Shown: positions 25,683-35,869, counted from the stretch's first letter. The stretch is 64,000 bases of DNA from Endobugula sp965225895 (GCA_965225895.1 CBDDBR010000011.1:310001-374000); one strand, 5' to 3'. A program made the numbers and translations. Notes: generated by a model not told the origin, from the sequence alone.

Positions 25683-28331
25683 ATGCAATACGATATAGAG
25701 TCTCAAGAGTGGCTAGATGCGTTGTCATCATTAGTAAAGTACGCAGGTAAAGAGCGAGCTGCTGAGATATTAAGTTTATTGAGTGAGCAAGCAGGTAACG
25801 AAGGTGTTGATGTAGCCTCATCAATACGAACAGCTTATATCAATACGATCCGTAAGCAGGATGAGCGCAAGGCGCCAGGTAATCCAGAAATGGATCGCCG
25901 TATTCGTTCACTTATTCGTTGGAATGCGATGGCTATGGTAATGAAAGCCAATAGCAATGATGATGGTTTAGGAGGGCATATTGCCTCTTACCAGTCGGCG
26001 GCGGTGTTGTATGAAACAGGGTTTGAATATTTCTTCCATGCGGATGGTAATGGTCGTTTAGGTGATTTGGTGTATTACCAAGGGCATAGCTCCCCAGGTA
26101 TTTATGCGCGTTCATATTTAGAAGGGCGCTTAAATGAAGAGCAGTTAGATAACTTTCGTCGCGAAGTCGATGGCGAGGGCATTCCATCTTATCCCCATCC
26201 ATGGCTAATGCCTGATTACTGGCAGTTTCCAACTGTATCTATGGGCTTGGGGCCTATTACTGCAATTTATCAAGCACGCTTTATGCGTTACCTCACAGCA
26301 CGTGGATTAATCCCTAATAATGAAAATCGCCGAGTGTGGGCATTTTTGGGCGATGGCGAATGTGATGAGCCAGAAACATTGGGTGCAATTGCGTTAGCTG
26401 CTCGTGAAAACCTCGATAATTTAACCTTTGTGATTAACTGTAATCTTCAGCGATTAGATGGCCCAGTGCGCGGTAACGGTAAAATTGTACAAGAGCTTGA
26501 AGGCGTTTTTCGCGGTGCGGGTTGGCATGTCATTAAAGTACTATGGGGTGCAGGCTGGGATAAGCTACTGGCAAAAGATACGTCGGGCATGTTAGTTAAA
26601 CGCATGAATGAAGTGGTAGATGGCGAATTGCAAGCCTGTAAAGTACATGGTGGTGCATACACTCGCGAGCACTTTTTTGGTAAATATCCAGAGCTACTTG
26701 AGCTTGTTAAAGATATGAGTGATACCGAAATTTATCAGTTAAATCGAGGCGGTAACTCTGACGAGAAAGTGTACGCTGCTTATGCACAAGCCGTAGCACA
26801 CAAAGGCCAGCCTACCGTTGTACTCGCACAAACGGTAAAAGGGTACGGTATGGGTGTAGCGGGTGAGGCGATAAACGAAACGCACTCGGTGAAAAAAATG
26901 GACTTAGCCAGTTTGCAGCAGTTCCGTGATCGTTTTGAATTGCCCTTTACGGATGATGAGCTAGAAGAGTTACCTTACTACCGCCCAGCGGCAGATAGCC
27001 CTGAGATGGTTTACCTACATGAACAACGTAAAAAATTAGGTGGATATTTACCCGCGCGCCGCAATGAAGTTGAAGTGCTTGAGATACCCAGTTTAGATGT
27101 ATTCTCATCGCAACTGAGTGGCACAGGTGAGCGTGAGATTTCTACCACCATGTCATTTGTACGTATTCTTTCTACATTGGTAAAAGATAAGAGTATGGGG
27201 CAGCGCGTGGTGCCCATTGTTCCTGATGAAGCGCGTACTTTTGGTATGGAAGGTATGTTCCGTCAAGTAGGTATTTATGCCGCGGCAGGACAAAAATATA
27301 TTCCTCACGATTCTGATCAAGTCATGTTTTATAAAGAAGATGAGAAAGGTCAGATATTAGAAGAGGGTATTAATGAAGCAGGCGCAATGTCTTCATGGAT
27401 TGCTGCTGCTACGTCGTATAGTACTAACGGCGTGTCGATGATTCCTTTTTATATTTATTACTCCATTTTTGGTTTTCAGCGTATAGGTGATCTCGCGTGG
27501 TTAGCGGGTGATATGCAAGCACGCGGTTTTATGATTGGTGCTACAGCGGGTCGTACCACTTTGAATGGTGAAGGTTTACAGCATGAAGATGGCCATAGTT
27601 TAGTGATGGCAAATACAATCCCTAACTGTAAGTCTTATGACCCAACATATAATTATGAGCTGGCCGTTATTATTCAAGACGGTATGCAGCGTATGTATGT
27701 TGATAAAGAAAATTGTTTTTATTATGTCACCACCATGAATGAAAACTACCGTCATCCTGAGATGCCAAAAGGTGTTGAAGAAGGCATTATTAAAGGTATT
27801 TATCGATTAGATAAAGGCAAAAGCAAGAAAAAAACTGCGTGTGCAATTGATGGGCTCGGGTACGATTTTACGCGAGGTAGAAAGCGGCGGCAAGATATTT
27901 TACGTAATGATTTTAACGTAGAGGCTGATGTGTGGAGTGTGACGAGTGTGAATGAGTTGGCGCGTGAGGGTCAGGAGTGTCATCGTTACAATATGATGCA
28001 TCCTGAAGCGGATAAAAAAGTGCCTTATCTAACCCAACAATTAGTTGATGCTAAAGGGCCTGTCGTTGCAGCAACAGATTACATCAAAATGCACTTTGAG
28101 CAATTACGTGATTTTATTCCTGCGCCACTGACGGTACTTGGTACTGATGGTTTTGGTCGCAGTGATAGTCGTGAGCAATTACGCCGCTTCTTTGAGGTGA
28201 ATCGATATTATGTGGTGATTGCGGCATTACGTGCGTTGGTTGATGACGGTAGCGTTAAAGCAAGTGTCGTTACAAAAGCAATTCAGCGTTTTGATTTAGA
28301 TCCAGATAAAGTAAACCCAATGAGTGTATAA
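25683..28331 (+). CDS. aceE: Pyruvate dehydrogenase E1 component AceE (homodimeric)
   Basis: AceE decarboxylates pyruvate with thiamine diphosphate and passes acetyl to the lipoyl groups of AceF. The 882-residue protein matches homodimeric E1 (E. coli 887). Visible blocks: GLGGHIASYQSAA, HPWLMPDYWQFPTVSMGLGP, the ThDP motif GDGECDEPE running to NLTFVINCNLQRLDG, and the C-terminal domain with GTDGFGRSDSREQLRRFFEV. The start follows AGGAG with good spacing. aceF lies 35 bases downstream. Confidence 0.97.
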   Translation: MQYDIESQEWLDALSSLVKYAGKERAAEILSLLSEQAGNEGVDVASSIRTAYINTIRKQDERKAPGNPEMDRRIRSLIRWNAMAMVMKANSNDDGLGGHIASYQSAAVLYETGFEYFFHADGNGRLGDLVYYQGHSSPGIYARSYLEGRLNEEQLDNFRREVDGEGIPSYPHPWLMPDYWQFPTVSMGLGPITAIYQARFMRYLTARGLIPNNENRRVWAFLGDGECDEPETLGAIALAARENLDNLTFVINCNLQRLDGPVRGNGKIVQELEGVFRGAGWHVIKVLWGAGWDKLLAKDTSGMLVKRMNEVVDGELQACKVHGGAYTREHFFGKYPELLELVKDMSDTEIYQLNRGGNSDEKVYAAYAQAVAHKGQPTVVLAQTVKGYGMGVAGEAINETHSVKKMDLASLQQFRDRFELPFTDDELEELPYYRPAADSPEMVYLHEQRKKLGGYLPARRNEVEVLEIPSLDVFSSQLSGTGEREISTTMSFVRILSTLVKDKSMGQRVVPIVPDEARTFGMEGMFRQVGIYAAAGQKYIPHDSDQVMFYKEDEKGQILEEGINEAGAMSSWIAAATSYSTNGVSMIPFYIYYSIFGFQRIGDLAWLAGDMQARGFMIGATAGRTTLNGEGLQHEDGHSLVMANTIPNCKSYDPTYNYELAVIIQDGMQRMYVDKENCFYYVTTMNENYRHPEMPKGVEEGIIKGIYRLDKGKSKKKTACAIDGLGYDFTRGRKRRQDILRNDFNVEADVWSVTSVNELAREGQECHRYNMMHPEADKKVPYLTQQLVDAKGPVVAATDYIKMHFEQLRDFIPAPLTVLGTDGFGRSDSREQLRRFFEVNRYYVVIAALRALVDDGSVKASVVTKAIQRFDLDPDKVNPMSV

Positions 28332-28366
28332 GCACTTTAGCGTAACGTTTTTAGGAGAGATACACA

Positions 28367-30003
28367 GTGACTAAACAAATCGTTTCTGTTCCTGATATTG
28401 GCGGCGCCGAAGGCGTTGAAATTATCGAAATTGCCATTACTGTTGGTGATCAAGTTGAGCAAGATCAAGATATTGTGACACTCGAAACAGATAAGGCAAC
28501 AATGGATATTCCCTGTTCCGTCGGTGGGACAGTGAGTGAATTAATGGTAAGTGTTGGCAGTAAAGTATCGCAAGGTGATGCTTTTAATTGCCGTTGATAT
28601 TGAAAATGCCGCTGCTACAGGTGGCGAAAGTGATTCATCGACATCAGCAGAAGTAAACACCTGCTGCTGTAGCTGGCGATACGGCATCTACATCTCAAAT
28701 ACCCGTATTGATCCCCGATGGGGCAGAAGATGCGGATGTGATTGAAGTTTGTGTGAAAGTGGGTGATGAGGTAGAAGAAGGGGATTCTCTGGTTGTTCTC
28801 GAAACAGACAAGGCCTCCATGGAGATCCCAACATCGGCCTCTGGCACTGTGGTATCTATTACTATCAAGCAAGGCGACAAAACAGTGGTTGGGGGTGAAA
28901 TTGCCGTTATTGAGAGCGCGACAGGTGCACCATCAACGGCTGCAAATCGTGCTGCAACCGTTGAAGCAGCCGCCCCAGTTGCAGTGGTAGAGTTGCCTTC
29001 TGCAATAGTGGAGCCTTCTAACTCATCGACGAATGCATCATCCACACCCGTAACCAGTAATGCGAGCGTTGTTGCCGCAAGCCAATCAAAAGATGTCTAT
29101 GCAGGTCCTGCGGCACGTAAGTTTGCGCGTGAAATGGGAATTGATCTGACCTTACTCAAAGGAACGGGTGATCGTGGGCGTATTATTAAAGGTGATATTA
29201 AAGCCTATGTAAAAGATGTGATGACAGGCCAGCAAGCATCGCCCGCTGTGCCTAGTCTGTCGGGTGCTGGCATCCCTCCAATTCCAGCGGTAGATTTTGC
29301 ACAGTTTGGTGATATTGATGTATTGCCAATGAGTAAAATTAAAAAGCTAACCGCAGCGAATATGTCACGTAATTGGTTGAATATTCCGCATGTTACCCAA
29401 TTCGATGATGCAGATATTACTGATCTAGAAGACTTTAGAAAGGGCTTAAAAGCAGAAGCGGAAAAGCGCGGTGTAAAATTAACCCCACTGCCTTTTTTGC
29501 TAAAAGCGTGTGCGGCGGCTTTGGTGGCCGAGCCGAGCTTTAATGTATCGCTACATCATGATGGCGAGCATATTGTGCAGAAACATTATGTCAACATAGG
29601 CGTCGCGGTAGATTCTCCCGTAGGGCTCGTAGTGCCAGTAATTCGTGATGTTGATAAAAAAGGCTTATGGGAATTGTCGGCAGAGTTTATGGCAATCATT
29701 GATAAAGCGCGTAATGGCAAGCTGACATCGGCGGATATGCAGGGCGGATGTTTTACGATCTCTAGTTTAGGCGCTATTGGTGGGCAAGGCTTTACGCCGA
29801 TTGTGAATGCACCTGAGGTCGCCATTTTGGGTGTTTCAAAAGCCGAAATAAAACCCAAATGGAATGGGAGCGAGTTTGAGCCGCGTAATATGCTGCCTTT
29901 AAGTTTATCTTACGATCATCGAGCGGTTAATGGCGGTGATGCGGGTCGTTTTTTCACCTATCTTAACCGTGTTATAGCTGACGTTAGGCGCTTATTGTTG
30001 TAG
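28367..30003 (+). pseudogene. aceF: Pyruvate dehydrogenase E2 AceF, interrupted by two frameshifts
   Basis: Dihydrolipoamide acetyltransferase of the pyruvate dehydrogenase complex. The order is complete: lipoyl domain 1 (ETDKATMDIP), Ala/Ser-rich linker, lipoyl domain 2 (ETDKASMEIP), E3-binding domain (AGPAARKFAREMG) and catalytic domain ending in DHRAVNGGD, the His/Asn form known from Azotobacter. Two +1 shifts break it: near 28581 (removing one T from TTTT restores GDALIAVD) and near 28650 (removing one A restores AEVTPAAVAGD). Without the two bases the span is exactly 545 codons. The protein is expected to be essential for aerobic pyruvate use, so sequencing error is more likely than true loss. 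Confidence 0.9.
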
Positions 30004-30035
30004 AATAGTCGCCATATCATTGCTATAACATTAAG

Positions 30036-30072
30036 AAAAGCGAGCTTCTATATCTACAGAGCTCGCTTTTTT
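30036..30072 (+). terminator. Rho-independent terminator after aceF
   Basis: AAAAGCGAGCT (30036-30046) pairs perfectly with AGCTCGCTTTT (30060-30070) around a 13-nt loop, and the T-run continues to 30072. It ends the aceE-aceF unit. Confidence 0.9.
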
Positions 30073-30186
30073 GTTTTATAGCATATAAACCGTTATCACC
30101 TTATGGTGTGTTGTTATGTATGGCACATATGGGTTTTTTGGCGAGTTTTAGTATCCTTTTAATTTATAACCTTGAATAGTCTACTT

Positions 30187-31753
30187 ATGTTTTCTCTTAT
30201 TACGAATAATACACATAACGTCAAAAATGATGTTTTGTCGGGTATTACAGTTGCTTTAGCCTTAGTGCCCGAAGCTGTGGCATTTGCTTTTTGTTGCAGG
30301 TGTAGAACCTATGGTGGGTTTGTATGCTGCCTTTATGATGGGTTTGCTAACCAGTATTTTTGGTGGTCGCCCAGGTATGATTTCGGGTGCAACAGGTGCA
30401 ACGGCTGTTGTGATGGTGTCGTTAGTGGCATTACATGGTGTGCAGTATTTATTTGCGGCCGTATTGCTGGCGGGTTTATTGCAAATCACCGCAGGTATTT
30501 TAAAGCTCGGTAAATATATTCGTATTGTGCCGCACCCTGTGATGTTAGGTTTTGTTAATGGCTTGGCAATTGTGATTTTCTTGGCGCAGTTAGGCCAGTT
30601 TAAAGTGCTTGATGATCTGGGCAATAGTGTATGGATGCAAGATTCTATGCTTTATACGATGGCAGGCTTAATTGTAATAACAATGCTAATTATGCACTTT
30701 TTACCAAAAATAACGACCGCTGTACCATCGGGCTTGGTGGCTATTGCTGTGGTTACCTTAGCGGTCGTTGGTTTGGATTTAGAGGCGCGCAATGTACTAG
30801 ATTTTGTACGCGATATGCTGCCCGCAGAGCAAGCGGCTACGGCAACCTTAAAGGGTGAATTACCTTCCTTTGCTATTCCTGCGGTACCTTTTACCTTGGA
30901 AACCTTATGGATCATTCTGCCTTTCTCAGCCATTATTGCGGCTATCGGTTTGATTGAGTCATTACTAACATTGACGCTCATCGATGAAATTACGAATACC
31001 CGCGGACAAGGTAATCGCGAATGTATTGGTCAGGGTATTGCCAATACTACGAATGGGTTCTTTGGTGGTATGGGTGGTTGTGCCATGATTGGCCAGAGTA
31101 TGATTAATATTAATTCGGGTGGTCGTGGCCGTTTATCGGGTATTACAGCGGCTGTTGTTTTACTGTTATTTATTTTATTTGGTTCTTCACTAATAGAAAT
31201 TATTCCCTTAGCTGCTTTGGTGGGTGTGATGTTTATGGTGGTGTTGGGCACGTTTGAGTGGTCATCACTACGTTTGCTCGGCAAAATTCCAGCAACAGAT
31301 ATGTTCATTATTGTGTTGGTTTCTGGGGTGACAGTGGTCACTGATCTTGCTATTGCTGTAGTGGTGGGTGTGATTGTGTCGTCATTAGTGTTCGCATGGA
31401 AACACGCTCAACATATTTTGGTTGATACCTATACCGATGAGAGAGGCTATAAAGTCTATGATTTACGCGGGCCTATTTTCTTTGGCTCAGTTTCTAACTT
31501 TAAAGATCTTTTTGATATAGATAATGACCCTGAACATGTGGTGATTGAATTTAAGCGTTCACGTGTGAGTGATCATTCGGGTATCGAAGCCTTAGATAAT
31601 TTGGCTGAAAAATACCAGCTTGCGGGTAAGACCTTGCATTTACGTCATCTTAGCCCCGAGTGCCGTCAGTTATTAAAACGTGCGGGTAATTTATGTGAGG
31701 TGAATGTGATGGAAGATCCTAATTATCGTGTTGCTACGGATGAATTGGCATAG
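30187..31753 (+). pseudogene. SulP-family anion transporter with one frameshift
   Basis: A SulP/SLC26-type inner-membrane transporter with about ten or more membrane segments and a C-terminal STAS domain (DLRGPIFFGSVSNF onwards, about the last 105 residues). Likely substrates are sulfate, bicarbonate or other anions; the sequence does not decide. The first 34 codons (to VALALVPEAVAFAF) are in one frame and the rest, from VAGVEPMVGLYAAF, in the next. Removing one T from the TTTTT at 30289-30293 restores a single frame of 522 codons. ATG at 30187 is the probable start. The error pattern is the same as in aceF, so the gene may be intact in the organism. Confidence 0.85.
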
Positions 31754-31811
31754 AGATATTATGCGTGGCGGTATTGTTTGCGCCAATCATCTTTACCTAT
31801 ATTGAGAGTTA

Positions 31812-31845
31812 AAAAAAGCCGCTAGTGCAGACTAGCGGCTTTTTT
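31812..31845. terminator. Bidirectional terminator between the SulP gene and the cqs locus
   Basis: A perfect 15-bp stem (31812-31826 with 31831-31845) with a GCAG loop, A-run on one side and T-run on the other. It serves the SulP gene on the plus strand and the cqsS-side unit on the minus strand. Confidence 0.92.
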
Positions 31846-31879
31846 AATGTCTAAAGAATATGTGTAAAGGCATCAATAG

Positions 31880-32140
31880 CTAAAAGAATATACGTAATAT
31901 TCTACCAATTAACATACGCACCTGAGCCATGAGAGACATTAAAAAACCAATAGCTATCAGTAATAAACCAACTAATGTATTGATTTCTTGAATAATAGAT
32001 GGCGGTAATAATTGAGTGCCGCAATAAATAACGACTAAGCCTAAAAGAAATATCATGGCACCCAGTTTAAAACGTGGAAATATCTGTTCTGGGGGTGTCA
32101 TGTAATGTGCGTATAAGGCACTGCGTAATGACTGTTTCAT
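31880..32140 (-). CDS. Small two-helix membrane protein downstream of cqsS
   Basis: An 86-residue protein with a polar N-terminus, hydrophobic segments at about 27-45 and 54-71, and a basic C-terminal end. No family is recognised. It starts 22 bases after the cqsS stop on the same strand and is followed by a strong terminator, so it is the last gene of the cqsS transcript. A role with the sensor kinase is suggested only by position. Confidence 0.65.
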   Translation of the reverse strand: MKQSLRSALYAHYMTPPEQIFPRFKLGAMIFLLGLVVIYCGTQLLPPSIIQEINTLVGLLLIAIGFLMSLMAQVRMLIGRILRIFF

Positions 32141-32162
32141 ACCAATTTATCGCTGCTATTGT

Positions 32163-34469
32163 CTACTCATCAGTATAGTTCATATTATTATTAAGCTCTT
32201 GTTGAATCTGTGTAATGACTTGCTGTGCATGTTGGGTAATATGAATACAGTTGTCGGCTGAGGTGCTGATTTTATGGGTTAAATCTGCCGTATCGTGCGT
32301 ATTTTTTGAATCGGCTTGATGTTGGCAGCTCTCAACGAGCGTAGGAAGTAGAGTGTTTAATACGGTGTGGTTGTGTTGTTCAATGCTGAGCCATTGTTTT
32401 TGTAATGTATCAAGATGGTGGCTCAATAAGCTGTGTGCTGTTGCGGTATCTGCTTGTTTGAATGCTTGCCAAAATTGATCGCTACAGGTGCGTAAATATT
32501 GTGTGGCAGTTTGGTAAAACGCCGGTGCTTGAGAAAGGGTGTTGATATTGTTACTCGATAATTGCGTATGTTGTTCATTGTGAGTGTAAGTATTGAGTAA
32601 AGCAGGAAACAATAATGAAAATGCTTTGTTGCACATAGACAGTGTAGTGATAGGCGTATTCATATTGTGCGTTAACTTGGCGCCTAATTGATATAAGGGG
32701 GATGTATCTGGTAGTGATGAGTTACTTGCTGTTTTCTGTATTATTGGGGTGTGAGTAATTTCTTGTGACAATGTATGGAGCAGGCTATTGGCTTCTGTTG
32801 GCTTACGTAGAAAAGAATTCATTCCATTCTTGCGGGCATGTGTTTCAACGTGTTCACTTGGGTCGCTGCTTAAACCAATAATCGGAATGGTCGCGTAGTG
32901 TTTGAAACGCTTAAAATAATCACCTGTACGAATATTTTGTGTGAGCTCAATACCATTCATGCCAGGCATATGAATATCAATAACAATGCAGTCAATATGC
33001 TTATCTTCTAATAATTGTAATGCGTTACTGGCACTATATGCATGAAAAATATTGGCTGCACACGTACTGAGATTTTCATTGAATAAGATATGATGAATTT
33101 CTTCATCATCAATAAGTAATATGTTTTTTCCTTGTAAATGAGCGCTATGATCCTCTATGGCATTGAGAGACATTATAGATGTGTTTGTACTATGTCTTTT
33201 TTGTTCGGTGGCTATAACGGGAAACGATAGAGTAAACTGTGTGAATTCTCCAAGTACAGAGTGGCATTCTATTTTGCCATTAATGTGGGTCATTACATTT
33301 TTACAGAATGATAAGCCAATGCCTGTTCCTGCACCTAATTCTGATGTGGTATAAAAATCATCAAAAATATACGGAAGTTTTTTTTCTGGTATTCCCTTTC
33401 CTGTATCTTTAAAAACAAGGTGGTTATATTGCTTGTCAGTATAGGCGCTAATGTAAATAACATCATTTGTATCGGTATGGGAAAAAGAGTTTTTAATGAG
33501 ATTAAAAATAACGTGTACCAATAAAATATCAGATCCCCACACCATAAAATCACTGTCGTCTTGTATTTTTATTGTGTCTTTTTCTTGACGAGACCTAAAT
33601 GGGTAGCGCTTTATGGCTGTGTTAATAATGTCCTTGGTTGAATGTAGTGAAAATTTATCGGTATTGATTTCTTTACTACTGAGATTCATCAATAAAATGT
33701 CAATAATGGTGTTGGCATAGCGAGTTTCATCGGTAATGTTTTTTGATGATTCATAAAATTCTGTTTGCTGTTGAACATCAAGAGATTGAATCAGCGACTG
33801 TATTTTTTTCCCATTATATTCAATGCTTAACAGTGGTGTTCTTAATTCGTGCGTGATTTCTGCACCAACAGAAGCCAGCATTTTTAACTGCTCTTGACGA
33901 TTAACAGAAGACTTGTAGTTGAGCGCGCTACCTACAATCACCATAAACAGGTAAATAGGTATTTGCATGAGATAGTTGTCAATATTGATTGGTGCTTGTT
34001 CGGTTATTCCTAATGCGAATATTCCTGCCAATAATGAGCCTGTAATGAAGATTACGGTGACAAGTGCCCAGTCATAGGCGACAAGTATTAAGAGTGTAAG
34101 CCCTGCCATCATAGACATAGCCCATACGAAGTTGCCTTCATTTTTTAATAGCATAAATGTAAAGAAAAACGACGACGCGTATAGTAGTGTGAAAAACCAA
34201 TAAATTTTTAAATATTTTTTTAATCGTGTAGGCCATTGATTAAGTGTGAGTAAGCCCAAAAAAAGAGCGCTGCCTATTAAGCGAAGCGTTAAATTTTCGT
34301 ATGGTTGTGGGAATAGACTCCCCCAAATCCAATAATATAAAGGAAAGCCAATAAAACCCACTAAGCCAATAATCGGTAGGTGGGGTAAAGAGAATTCGGT
34401 AGATTCTGTTGTGGCACGATTCATTCTGTGAATAAATGCCCAAAGCGATCGTGTTAAAAAAGAAAGCAC
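32163..34469 (-). CDS. cqsS: CqsS-type hybrid sensor histidine kinase with extra C-terminal domain
   Basis: A 768-residue membrane kinase. About six membrane helices occupy residues 30-185, with GFPLYYWIW and FPQPYENLTLR, which closely match the sensor region of Vibrio CqsS, the receptor for CAI-1 (an alpha-hydroxyketone). Then: H-box HELRTP with His 207, N-box NLIKNSF (323-329), G-boxes DTGKGIP and GTGIGLS (355-387), and a receiver domain (450-570) with phosphoacceptor Asp 498 in VIDIHMPG. Unlike the 686-residue V. cholerae protein, about 180 residues follow the receiver and include THNMNTPI (600-607), which looks like a second H-box. cqsA is divergent 164 bases away, as in Vibrio. Confidence 0.88.
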   Translation of the reverse strand: MLSFLTRSLWAFIHRMNRATTESTEFSLPHLPIIGLVGFIGFPLYYWIWGSLFPQPYENLTLRLIGSALFLGLLTLNQWPTRLKKYLKIYWFFTLLYASSFFFTFMLLKNEGNFVWAMSMMAGLTLLILVAYDWALVTVIFITGSLLAGIFALGITEQAPINIDNYLMQIPIYLFMVIVGSALNYKSSVNRQEQLKMLASVGAEITHELRTPLLSIEYNGKKIQSLIQSLDVQQQTEFYESSKNITDETRYANTIIDILLMNLSSKEINTDKFSLHSTKDIINTAIKRYPFRSRQEKDTIKIQDDSDFMVWGSDILLVHVIFNLIKNSFSHTDTNDVIYISAYTDKQYNHLVFKDTGKGIPEKKLPYIFDDFYTTSELGAGTGIGLSFCKNVMTHINGKIECHSVLGEFTQFTLSFPVIATEQKRHSTNTSIMSLNAIEDHSAHLQGKNILLIDDEEIHHILFNENLSTCAANIFHAYSASNALQLLEDKHIDCIVIDIHMPGMNGIELTQNIRTGDYFKRFKHYATIPIIGLSSDPSEHVETHARKNGMNSFLRKPTEANSLLHTLSQEITHTPIIQKTASNSSLPDTSPLYQLGAKLTHNMNTPITTLSMCNKAFSLLFPALLNTYTHNEQHTQLSSNNINTLSQAPAFYQTATQYLRTCSDQFWQAFKQADTATAHSLLSHHLDTLQKQWLSIEQHNHTVLNTLLPTLVESCQHQADSKNTHDTADLTHKISTSADNCIHITQHAQQVITQIQQELNNNMNYTDE

Positions 34470-34633
34470 GTGTTATATACCTAGTAGTGAGTTTTTGTTG
34501 GTTTTTGGCGTGTTAATCATTAAGTAAATTATTTTTTTATGAATTACACCGTTTATGTATGACAAGTGCTGGTTCACTTCTTGCGAATATTTTATGTTGG
34601 AGATTCCAATAACTTTATAGCGAGAATATAACC

Positions 34634-35869
34634 ATGTCATATAGTAATCCTAATTGTTACCCCGAATTTTTAAATAATAAATTAAAGCATTTTTATATCG
34701 ATAAAATAAAAAATGAATGGGGAGGTCAACATATTATGCGAGGTAAGGTGACAGATCAACATTCTGTTGAATTAATGAGTAATGATTATTTATCGATAGC
34801 AAGTAATCCCGATATTATTATGGCGCAAAAAAATGCATTAGGTGCCAATGAGAATGCTTTGTTGATGTCGACTGTGTTTTTAAAAAAGAATAGTCCGCAA
34901 ATGATTTTTGAAGAAAAAATGGCGCGCTTTTTACACGCGGATGAAACGGTATTATGCCAGTCGGGCTATGCCGCTAATGTGGGTTTGATCCAATCTATGA
35001 TTGGCGGCACACAAACACCTATTTATGTGGATCAATTTGCACATATGTCGCTGTGGGATGGCGCAGGAATGACGCAGCAAAAAATCATTCCTTTTCGGCA
35101 CAATAGCATCGCTAATTTACTAACACTGATTGATCAGCATGGCCCTGGTGTTGTTATTGTTGATTCCGTGTATAGCACGAATGGTAGTATATGTCCGCTT
35201 GTTGAATTAGTGAATGAGGCTTTTCAATTAGAGTGTGTTTTGTTAGTGGATGAATCACATTCTCTTGGCACGCATGGTCCTCAAGGTCGTGGTTTGGTGG
35301 TTGAATATGGCCTACAAGACAAAGTGATGTTTCGTACCGCGAGCTTGGCGAAAGCATTTGCGAGTCGTGCGGGGGTTATTGCATGTCCTCAGTATGTGGC
35401 CGATTTATTTAAAATGACGTCTAAACCATCTATTTTTAGTTCTTCTTTATTGCCCCATGAGATTGTAGGTTTGGATAAAACATTAGATATTATCGCCAAT
35501 GCAGATATACAGCGCAGGCGCTTAAAAAATAATACGGATTATTTACGTCAAGCATTGGATGGTTTGGGGTATAACGTGAGTACGGGTGAGGCACAAATTA
35601 TCGCTCTAGAATCGGGTTCAGAATATAATACGATTTTGTTGCGTGATGCATTAGAAAAGCGAGGTGTTTTTGGATCTGTATTTTGTGCACCAGCGACACC
35701 TAAAAATAGAGCGATTATTCGCTTGTCAGTGAATGCGAGTCTTACAAAGGATCAGTTAGATCATGTAATTTTGGCGTGTGCTGAAATCGTTGATGAATTA
35801 GACGTGCCTCATTGGCGTTCGTCATTACGTAAGCGTAGACCGCGTAGTGAGCACCGACAGCAGGCTTAA
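34634..35869 (+). CDS. cqsA: CqsA-type autoinducer synthase (alpha-hydroxyketone)
   Basis: A 411-residue PLP-dependent alpha-oxoamine synthase-family enzyme. CqsA of Vibrio joins an acyl-CoA with S-adenosylmethionine to make the CAI-1 precursor; LqsA of Legionella is related. Seen: MSNDYLSIASNPDI near the N-terminus, SGYAANVGLI, VDESHSLGTHGPQGRG (PLP-binding Asp and His) and the Schiff-base Lys 240 in ASLAKAFASRAG. The cqsS partner next to it separates CqsA from other family members such as KBL or BioF. The predicted signal chain length is unknown. The ribosome binding site is weak (AGCGAG). A basic tail (RKRRPRSEHRQQA) ends the protein. Confidence 0.9.
   Translation: MSYSNPNCYPEFLNNKLKHFYIDKIKNEWGGQHIMRGKVTDQHSVELMSNDYLSIASNPDIIMAQKNALGANENALLMSTVFLKKNSPQMIFEEKMARFLHADETVLCQSGYAANVGLIQSMIGGTQTPIYVDQFAHMSLWDGAGMTQQKIIPFRHNSIANLLTLIDQHGPGVVIVDSVYSTNGSICPLVELVNEAFQLECVLLVDESHSLGTHGPQGRGLVVEYGLQDKVMFRTASLAKAFASRAGVIACPQYVADLFKMTSKPSIFSSSLLPHEIVGLDKTLDIIANADIQRRRLKNNTDYLRQALDGLGYNVSTGEAQIIALESGSEYNTILLRDALEKRGVFGSVFCAPATPKNRAIIRLSVNASLTKDQLDHVILACAEIVDELDVPHWRSSLRKRRPRSEHRQQA

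Noticed and set aside
28367..28597. Separate small lipoyl-carrier gene before aceF
   Set aside because: The frame continues after removing single homopolymer bases, giving a normal two-lipoyl-domain AceF of 544 residues, so it is one gene.
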